DNA from: Tubulanus polymorphus | Lineage: Eukaryota > Nemertea > Palaeonemertea > Tubulaniformes > Tubulanidae | Assembly (NCBI RefSeq): GCF_964204645.1 | Contig: NC_134026.1 | Span: forward strand, 23,578,650 to 23,642,649 | Direction of reading: 5' to 3' | Length of the DNA stretch: 64,000 bases | Shown here: piece by piece, positions 56,127-64,000 of the stretch | Layout of the letters: each line of letters begins with the position of its first letter | Numbering within the stretch: position 1 is the stretch's first letter | Notes under the pieces: generated by a model | Databases searched by the model: none | Told to the model about the DNA's origin: nothing | What the model saw: only the letters and a program-made list of their open reading frames with translations | Made by a program: the position numbers and the translations under genes

Positions 56127-58907
56127 TTTATTGTCTTGAAAACATTTCAAAAATCATGAACATAATTCGTAAAGTTTTGTGAAAACAATCTTCATAAATA
56201 GAACAATATATACATTTACATATGTATTAATAACATGCAGAAGATACAAATTAAATGGACGGCAAGATGACATCAAGATTAAAACACTACAGGTAATATA
56301 TGAAATGTGTGATTGATTGCAATGATATTATGCGCAAATTGTTATTGATATCATGGGGGTGACTAATACTAAAATCTATGGACGGATGAATTTCATCAAT
56401 AGGTTATACTAAAAAAAGCTTGAAAATATCACTTAATTCTCATTTACATATGAGAGTTAATCTATGGATCATGTCTCAACATTATGGAATTAAAACGAAC
56501 AGAGTAAACTGAAAGACAAAAAAATTTGCTTCAATTCCACAAATTTCACCTCAGAATATATTGTCCTAAAGAAATATATGTTCCAAATAGTTATAGAGCT
56601 CTTTTTGATGACAAACTAAAGCTTTCATGAAAAAATCTTTGCCACACTTTTCAAGTTATTCAAGTCAGCAGGTTAAACGAGTACATATTATACAACTTCT
56701 TGAATTAGATTCAAATAGCTGATAAACTATTAAACCATATTCAGTAAGTTTTAGTCAATGAGTTTTCAAAATTGGCAAAGAATCTAACCCTTAGACACAA
56801 CGGGCTCATACAAGCAATATTAACTATCTATTTCCATTCTAATTGAATAGTAAAATCTATGAGTTCACTGGCCTTACTCCACTGTATTGCATGCAAACAA
56901 AAGGCCATGACTAAGGCCATAGATACCGGTATATAACACGAGTATGGATATTAACAGAACATGAAATGCCTTGCTTTTTATCAACAAAGCAAAGCGTTAT
57001 AAAATATGCTTGTATGCATTTTATTATATACATATCTACATGTTAGAACAACACCCACTGTGCACAGAAATTTGGTTAACCGGTTTACTATTCATACCCT
57101 CAAAATTCAGAATAAAAGCAATAAAAGCATGTTTGGTGAACTAATGCATCATTCTTCGATCTGGATGACAGAAAGAAAAACATTTTGTGCATCGTTGACA
57201 AAATGCCAGAATGAATACACCATGAAAATAATCGATAAAAATATGGAATAATTGCATTAATAATGAATCGTGCTAATTTTCCCAGGGTTCAACATGGAAC
57301 TTTCTAAAGAAAACCTTCAATCAGCTCCAGCATTGAGTTATTGTATGTGGTACACTTGGTTCATATAGAGTAAGTAACCTTGACTGCAGAAAACCAGTTC
57401 TTACAGACGCATATATGAAAAAAAAAAAACAAAATAATTTAACTGTTGCAAAACTGAGACATGGTTTACATTCATAAGACTTATTCTAATGACCAAGTAT
57501 AATGCTTTTTGAACACAGATTATATTTTTTTCTGATTTGAATTCAATGTTAATATTACACCCTGGTTCAACAAATACGACCGAATTTACAACAGGCCTAA
57601 GTCATAATTTGATGGATATTATTCAAGTAACGAAAGAATGCCAGAAACTGATAATATAGCCTATTTCCCAAGAAAATCTTCCATAAAAGAGTTCAAAGAT
57701 ATGTCAAACCAAAAATAGTAATCCCTACATTTCTGTATGCATGACATAGTCAATAGCAAATAAACTGTACAGGTATGAGTTGTCAATTGAAGAATCATGG
57801 ACAAAACAATAACCGGCTATTTCACATTAATAAAACACACTATTCACAGTGCAATTATACCGCAAATCGTGTGCGGAAAATTCATTACCAGTAAATCTAA
57901 GAGTATATACACTGTAAGTGTAACAGGGATTTATAAACGAATCTAACTTCTGTACATTATGTTCTTCTAAAAATTGTCAAGTTCTGATACATTGAGGACA
58001 AATAACCCTGCATGTACTGAACACATTCAAAAGACTCCTAAAAGCTGACCACTTAAAAATGAATTGCTTTAAGTAACCGACGTTGAGAATTATGCTGCAT
58101 TCTTTGGTTGTGAATCCTAGAAAAGAAAGAAAATACAAACTGTAAAATACTAGTTTGACATACTTAAATCCCTTGGGAACATATAAACCTATAGAGGAGT
58201 CAGGATATAGACCCATTAGTTTCTTTTATCATCCACCCATTACTTAGTATAAAAGTTTTTCTTAGAATAATCAGGTTGAACCCTAAAATGAAAAATAAGA
58301 GGAATCTCAACAAGGTGAACGTATCTGGCCAATGAAAGGATCAACCAGTAGAGCTGATTTCACTTTCAAATTCATGATTATGAGGGTCCACAGAGCATCT
58401 AATGAATATTATCTACAAGGTGTAGTTAATCAGATCATGGACTGCATTTCATTAATTGGACCCCTCCCTGATTACACACAAAAACACGCACAGGCACAGC
58501 ACGAAAGCACTACCGGTAATACATTTATTAATACATGTATGTACATTCACATGTCCAGTGGACTCTAGTCGTACACATCAATCAAAGCTGAAATAATGAG
58601 ATCTAATCAATTCCTAAGCAGAAGAAATTTCAATTCTAGAATAAAATTCAAATCGATTTGGCATTTGCAACTAACTGTGGATGGAATATCCCAAAACAAT
58701 TCCAGGATGTTTATGATTTACACTCCATGAAATCAGGAAACAGCAGCGGTAGGGGGTATACTGTTGACATCTATGCAATACCGAGAATTTAGAAACTAGC
58801 AATGCTAAAAGTAATTTCGAGGAAACTTCATACACATAACTCATTATGGCTGCAGCTATTTGACTCAGTCTATGTATCTGAAATCTGAAAGAATAAGATA
58901 CTTACAA
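56127..58907 (-). other. Probable spliced 3' UTR of the GPCR gene
   Basis: A strong donor (AATT then GTAAGTATCT, minus strand) lies at 58900-58906, 22 nt after the receptor stop codon. A good acceptor (TTTCTTTTCTAG) is at about 58117, and a minus-strand AATAAA at 56127-56132. Nothing coding was found here. The intron is too close to the stop (under 50 nt) to be expected to trigger nonsense-mediated decay. Transcript structure is inferred. Confidence 0.4.
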
Positions 58908-58927
58908 TTGAATTGATTTTCAGCAGA

Positions 58928-61657
58928 TCAGTTGTGATTCAAAGCTGCGCTGGCCTTCAGATTTACGCCATTCATATGTTTACTCTTCTTCCTTGGTTTA
59001 TTCTGCACTACTTGGTCGAATTCAATATCACCATTCACTTTCTGCGAATAATCACTTTTATGGACTGAATTATAATCAGCAGTATTCACTCTGGACTTAT
59101 TCTCTTTCTCTGATGATGATGAATAGTTTTTGGATGGAAATATATCAGTTTCGAGTTTAATCACAGTTGTAGATTCATTACTAGAGCATAAATGCAGGTC
59201 AACACTGTCCACTTTTCTGTGACGCGATGATTTTCGCGGCTTTTCTTTAACATGGCCATCGTTCGACGATTTAGTTCTATGATGTAAGAGAGATTTTTGC
59301 GATTCGTCACTATTTTTACGCATGTCGCTGTTGAACGATTGATGCGGGTTTGTGGAATTGTCTACAGAGCAAAACATTTCCTTCAATGTAGCGTTTGAAT
59401 GTTCGCTTTTTGAATTCGTTATCACAGATTTGTTATTATGTTCATGGAGATACTCTTCGGAATTGCACGTGGATGTTTTATGTTTTAGAGGCTTTAATCT
59501 AGGCGGTGGTCGCAATACAATACCATCAATATGACTAGAAGGACAAGTACTATTTTCCAATGTTTCGTGACTGAGATTAGGAATTTCGTTTCGTTTACGT
59601 TGATTATCTTTTTTATCTTTACTCGACTTCCTTTTCTTTTTTTTCGCGACAACACTGCTTTCAGGAATTGAAACCTCGACCGAATTTGGAACAGATTTGT
59701 GTACACCACAATTGCTGTTAACATGCTCTTCAACAAAGCCATTTTGGTAAACCCAGCTGTCCTTCTTTTTAGTTTTTCCATCATTTCTATCTGGTTTAAA
59801 CTCTTCAATTTTTGTAACTTCAATATCAGCAGACTTTTTCTTCTTGCGCTTTTTCTTTTTCTCATGCGTATGCGGTACTGAGTCAATACCTGAGTCTCCT
59901 TTTTCCGAGACCCGGAATAACGAATCTTGACCATTGATATCTGTGTCAATTTCATAATTGAGATTGCTTAATCTGGGATTAGAGTCATTCTCAGGCAAAG
60001 TTTTGGAGGATTTCTCCAAGTCATTGATGACTTCACTGATGACTTTGTCGCTGAGTTTATTGAGCTGTTTCACGGATACAGGCATTGAAGTTTGTAACAC
60101 AAATTCCGGTTCAGAATCGTAATCGCTTGTATCATCATTTAAATTATCCTGCGACGCATTCACATCACATTTTCGAGATCGAAAGTTTCTCGTATCGTTT
60201 AAAATCTCAGGACTGTTTAGGTCTACATTGTGAGATGACTCTGAATCAGAATCCGTGATCTCATCTTCGGTGTAAGTTTGTAGGTGTAATCCATCAGCAG
60301 TAGCAAACAGTACTGGAACCTTAAAACTAGTAGATTGCGAAACATTCAAGCTGCCACCATCCGAAGACTTTTCAAAAGTCTTTTGCGTACACATTCTCTG
60401 CGGTGAGGCGTCAATGATGAGGTTACTTTTTCGGCACAAAACGAGATCTTTGATTTTGATTTTCAGTTCTTTTCGAGCGATGAATGCCAAGAAAGGCAAT
60501 ACAACTGAGAAACTGAGTCGCATCCAGGTGAAAGCCAAATCAATCTCACCTCTGTAAGTAAACAGCACATAGCCGGGCATATTAATTTCAGCAGAATTTC
60601 TGTATTGTTCGATATAATTCAAAGTCACGTAAGGTCCTTCGAGTAGAATCCAAAACAAAAATAGAACGCCCACAAATCTAGCTGCGCTGACTTCGTTTTC
60701 CCACATATCCGGGTCATCGCTCCAGTTATTGCTATACGAATGCTGAGCTTGAATATCACCCAAATGCCGTTTTTGTCGCGTTATGTAAATGATTTTTATC
60801 AGTAATCCTATTATGAACAATATCGGTGCCACGACACCCAGGGTCGTATGAGCTATTATGTACACGAGAGAGGCTTTTTCAGCAACCGAACATAAATATC
60901 TATAGTGAAATGCTTTCGATGGAATGGCACCCGCAATGATGGGAATTGAGATAATAAGCGAAATAGCCCACGCAAGAAATATTAGCAGAATAGCACGGCA
61001 TCGTGTCATCCTTTTCTTGTATTTTGACAATTCTTGTACAGCTATAAGACGGTCGAGAGTCAGATTTAAAATGCAAAACAACGTCAGCATATTCATCGTA
61101 TTGATCATGAAAGAATTAAACTGACAGGCGAACGTTCCATATTCCCAATTTTGAGTGATTGTACACCCGAGAACAATCGGCAAGTTAACGACCGTATCAA
61201 CTAGATTCACTATCGCTAAACTAACGATCAGCATATTCAAAATAGACGACTGCAATCGGCGACTGTGCGTAACTGTCGCGACAAGAATAAAGTTACCGGA
61301 GAATCCGAGGAAAATAAATATCACCAAAAACGAAGCTCTCGTCGCTAATAATCCGACGGATGTCTCTTTAAATGGCGACGTTGTGTTATCGTAAATATCG
61401 TTCGGGAAAACTTTATCACCGCCACCAGCATTTATGGAGAAGTTTTTCAACGTGATATTTCCGCTGATGCTAGCATTGTGATGCGTAATTTCGACATTCG
61501 AACTGTTGACATTCGCTGTAGTTCCGACGTTGAAAATGGTTGTCGTAATATCATCAATAGTGAAAGAGGAGGATGTAGTTGGAGACGATGACGATGTGGT
61601 AGTGAACGTGTCAGTCGTAGACAGTGAAGAATGTGTTGAACTGTTGGTATTATCCAT
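58928..61657 (-). CDS. Orphan rhodopsin-class GPCR with very long C-tail
   Basis: A single open exon of 909 codons. The N-terminus (1-105) is Ser/Thr-rich with several N-glycosylation sequons. Seven hydrophobic segments lie near 108-130, 140-163, 178-203, 221-244, 264-294, 325-347 and 373-395. Class A marks: GN in TM1 (FSGNFILVATV), Cys178 before TM3 and Cys256 in the second extracellular loop as the disulfide pair, and W in TM4. Departures: DRY reads DRL (LNLTLDRLIAV), TM6 has FWILLEGPY without the CWxP proline spacing, and TM7 (SFSVVLPFLAFIA) lacks NPxxY. Residues 400-909 form a hydrophilic tail rich in Ser, Asp and Lys with repeated basic clusters (KKKKRKKKK, KKKKRKSSKDKKDN, KPRKSSRHRK), probably disordered. 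Ligand and subfamily were not recognised. Start: the first Met of the open frame; the next Met lies far inside. Confidence 0.88.
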   Translation of the reverse strand: MDNTNSSTHSSLSTTDTFTTTSSSSPTTSSSFTIDDITTTIFNVGTTANVNSSNVEITHHNASISGNITLKNFSINAGGGDKVFPNDIYDNTTSPFKETSVGLLATRASFLVIFIFLGFSGNFILVATVTHSRRLQSSILNMLIVSLAIVNLVDTVVNLPIVLGCTITQNWEYGTFACQFNSFMINTMNMLTLFCILNLTLDRLIAVQELSKYKKRMTRCRAILLIFLAWAISLIISIPIIAGAIPSKAFHYRYLCSVAEKASLVYIIAHTTLGVVAPILFIIGLLIKIIYITRQKRHLGDIQAQHSYSNNWSDDPDMWENEVSAARFVGVLFLFWILLEGPYVTLNYIEQYRNSAEINMPGYVLFTYRGEIDLAFTWMRLSFSVVLPFLAFIARKELKIKIKDLVLCRKSNLIIDASPQRMCTQKTFEKSSDGGSLNVSQSTSFKVPVLFATADGLHLQTYTEDEITDSDSESSHNVDLNSPEILNDTRNFRSRKCDVNASQDNLNDDTSDYDSEPEFVLQTSMPVSVKQLNKLSDKVISEVINDLEKSSKTLPENDSNPRLSNLNYEIDTDINGQDSLFRVSEKGDSGIDSVPHTHEKKKKRKKKKSADIEVTKIEEFKPDRNDGKTKKKDSWVYQNGFVEEHVNSNCGVHKSVPNSVEVSIPESSVVAKKKKRKSSKDKKDNQRKRNEIPNLSHETLENSTCPSSHIDGIVLRPPPRLKPLKHKTSTCNSEEYLHEHNNKSVITNSKSEHSNATLKEMFCSVDNSTNPHQSFNSDMRKNSDESQKSLLHHRTKSSNDGHVKEKPRKSSRHRKVDSVDLHLCSSNESTTVIKLETDIFPSKNYSSSSEKENKSRVNTADYNSVHKSDYSQKVNGDIEFDQVVQNKPRKKSKHMNGVNLKASAALNHN

Positions 61658-64000
61658 CTTGCTGTTATCTATCTAACCAACTAACCGTAGAAGTAGAAGC
61701 AGAGATTGAGAATAATGATATGGTTGACTTCTCGTTTGGATTGATTGATTGAATACTATATACTACGAATTCATCTTGATTGAATTGAATGTCCAATTAA
61801 TCCAGGCTCCCAGATGATCAACGGGTTACCCCTATCATCCGGAAAAACAGATATATACAGACATACTACCCTACTTATCTAACCCATCTTGGTTATATAA
61901 TGGTCAGTCCCCTAATGAGCAACTGTCGTCCATAATCCTGTTAGCAACTTGTTATTCATGTAGTTTCTGAAACCCGGAAGTAATTAGTAGATGATCTCGG
62001 ATATTTCACATAGCTCGGAATCCACTATGATGTCATTCATACGTTAGATAATGAGGTCGAATCCCACAAAATATCAGAAACTGCGCCCTGTCCAGTCAGT
62101 TACCTGTCCGTGGTTTAGTTTCACGATTTGATATATTTACAAATCACGCAATTTCTTCATAATCAAGTTTTTTTCAGCTTTAACTCGATTGGTTGTATTT
62201 TCGAAGGGTAGTCTTGGAGAAGATATACTTACTTTTAGCCTCGTTTAACTTTACGCATTTTTCTTTTAGTTCACTAATCCGGTCAGGTAATCACTTCAAG
62301 AATTAGAAAATAAAATCTTAATTCTGTAGTTTTTTTTCTATCTTGTAAATTCGAACTGAAGCACAGCCGCGAATGAATATTCCGTTCACCATTGAATCCA
62401 AATATTCAATTGAATGCTATCGCAATTCTAACATCTTGGACAGACAGGTTTTAATTGTTTTGCATAAAGTGGAGACATGTCGAATAAACAATACCAGTTC
62501 TTTCCTAACATGTTTGTTGTACGTTTTTTGGGGGGTATATTTCCGTTGACTGGGCGGCATAAATCTCATCGAAGGGAGATATGGACAGAATCCCGTCCCC
62601 CTTCGAAGAAGCGGTTTGAGTCCCCAGGGCGATGACACTTCTGGCTTGATGAAGAACCGATAGTTTATCTCAGCGGCATGCTTACTGTTACTTGACAGCC
62701 TCCCCCATCGCTGAGCCTTTGATGGACACTATCGTCCCGGCCTTTCGTCAGAAATCGCTTGAATTGTTAGGAACCAACACCTTGGGTCAAAGCAAAAATT
62801 CATATTTACACACGTGTCTACTTCGGTCAAGAATAGTGGTGGGTATATGTTAATTCGTTGATGGCTTGAAACATGTATTGTGATAGTCTTCAAAGGGTTT
62901 TGAAATTATGTAATTTTGATTAGTCCATAGCATATCAATGTATGATAAATACTTTTTACTCACAAACTGTGCACATTCTATTTTCATTATGAGTTTGTAG
63001 TGATCATCGCTATTGGATCTATATCGAAAATGAAGAGACATATGGCCAGTCTAGATGTTTTGAACCAGGGTTATCCACTGGATTGATTTTTGGTGGTCGT
63101 ATCCCAACGACAGAATATGATACTATACGGAGGCCCCGCATCCAGTGGCAAGCTCGTCCTCTGAAAGTGGCGCATATTCAGGGCGGATAGGGGGGGGGGT
63201 GGCCCTCGAGGTCCGGACCCCTGCCTTTGAGGTTGCCCTAGTCGTCGATTCAAAGATCGTAGCAAATTTGATGCTCATCCTTTGAAAAATTGCATTATTT
63301 TCGGATTTGTTTCTTAAAAAGTATTTCCACCAAATTGTAGCAAACGACATTGCTCTGAAAGTGGCGCATATTCAGGGCGGATAGGGGGGGGGGGGTGGCC
63401 CTCGAGGTCCGGACCCCTGCATTTGAGGTTGCCCTAGTCGTCGATTCAAAGATCGTAGCAAATTTGATGCTCATCCTTTGAAAAATTGCATTATTTTCGG
63501 ATTTGTTTCTTAAAAAGTATTTCCACCAAATTGTAGCAGACATTGCTGATTTATCTGAGAAATGCATTTTCTTTTCCTCTGGACCCGGCCTGTTCCGCCC
63601 CTAACATTTGAAGTGACATAAGAGTTCGAATATCATGCTTGCTGTTATTAAGAAGCTAAATCTTGACGCGGAAATTATGCTTCAATTACTTCGGAATTGA
63701 TATTTTGATTAAATCGTCAAAATATGTGCTTCTCAATTCTGAAAAATAAGTCGGTTTATTTTCTGTTGTGTCGACTGTAAATCCAAATTCAGAAATGCTT
63801 AAACATGTACAGTATTTGTCCATATATATCATCAATTACGATAAGATAAAATGAGAATATTGGTAATTTCCGATTTCAAATAGTGTCTGATTAATGGGGG
63901 CGGCGCGTGTTTCCGCAAAAGCTCTCTTATCATAAAAAACTGCAAACAAGTCAATCTTATTCAAACAATATATTATCCAAATCCGGTAGTCATTGATATA
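61658..64000. other. Intergenic upstream of the GPCR
   Basis: Presumed to hold the receptor promoter (minus strand). A dispersed repeat fragment (CAGTTACCTGTCCGTGGTTT) at 62094-62160 matches those near 25742 and 50147. A 194-bp tandem duplication lies at 63161-63543. No protein gene, RNA gene or other element could be supported. Confidence 0.45.
63161..63543. repeat. 194-bp direct tandem duplication
   Basis: Two nearly identical units, 63161-63354 and 63355-63543, start CTGAAAGTGGCGCATATTCA and include a poly-G run (length differs), GGTCCGGACCCCTGC and AAAATTGCATTATTTTCGG. The near identity implies a recent duplication. ORFs across it are repeat artefacts. Confidence 0.95.

Noticed and set aside
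59494-59955. 153-aa minus-strand ORF within the GPCR
   Set aside because: It is an alternative frame of the Lys-rich receptor tail. The 909-codon frame is clearly the real one.

Overview
This is a window of an intron-rich animal (metazoan) nuclear genome. The genes have consensus GT-AG introns, AATAAA poly(A) signals, typical animal protein families, decayed LINE pieces and many small inverted-repeat transposons. AT content is high and introns are mostly short (80-1500 bp). The protein sequences look like those of a marine invertebrate, probably a lophotrochozoan, but the phylum cannot be fixed from sequence reading alone.

Layout: (1) 1-4940, + strand: 3' part of GLT1D1, a glycosyltransferase. 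(2) 5319-7642, - strand: EBNA1BP2/EBP2, a ribosome-biogenesis factor, tail-to-tail with GLT1D1. (3) 7786-14716, + strand: SEC23IP (p125), sharing a 143-bp head-to-head promoter with EBP2. (4) 15171-23270, + strand: a class I phosphatidylinositol transfer protein with two tandem, apparently mutually exclusive versions of one coding exon (17716-17796 and 18916-18999). (5) 24402-24874, - strand: TRIAP1/Mdm35. (6) 25000-41750: a gene-poor, repeat-rich block. It holds a possible spliced non-coding locus (27.9-34.1 kb), a degenerate array (28.3-31.1 kb), a 117-bp satellite, a 41-bp minisatellite with a three-unit higher-order pattern, a 78-bp array, a LINE 3' fragment, and a 1.83-kb terminal-inverted-repeat element with a nested 350-bp MITE. 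(7) 41776-43500, + strand: TMX2. (8) 43925-50350, - strand: DHX37, 27 coding exons. (9) 50435-53298: a 2.86-kb inverted-repeat element carrying nine ~190-bp tandem repeats, lying in the divergent DHX37/PRDX3 promoter interval. (10) 53511-55277, + strand: mitochondrial 2-Cys peroxiredoxin PRDX3. (11) 56127-61657, - strand: a single-coding-exon orphan rhodopsin-class GPCR with a ~510-residue tail. (12) 61658-64000: intergenic, with a 194-bp tandem duplication.

Most genes are housekeeping: nucleolar ribosome biogenesis (EBP2, DHX37), secretory pathway and lipid handling (SEC23IP, PITP, TMX2), and mitochondria (TRIAP1, PRDX3). They are not an operon, but several share promoters or 3' ends. Exon coordinates were derived by hand from splice consensus, phase arithmetic and similarity to remembered family members. 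Reading frames close exactly for all eight multi-exon genes.
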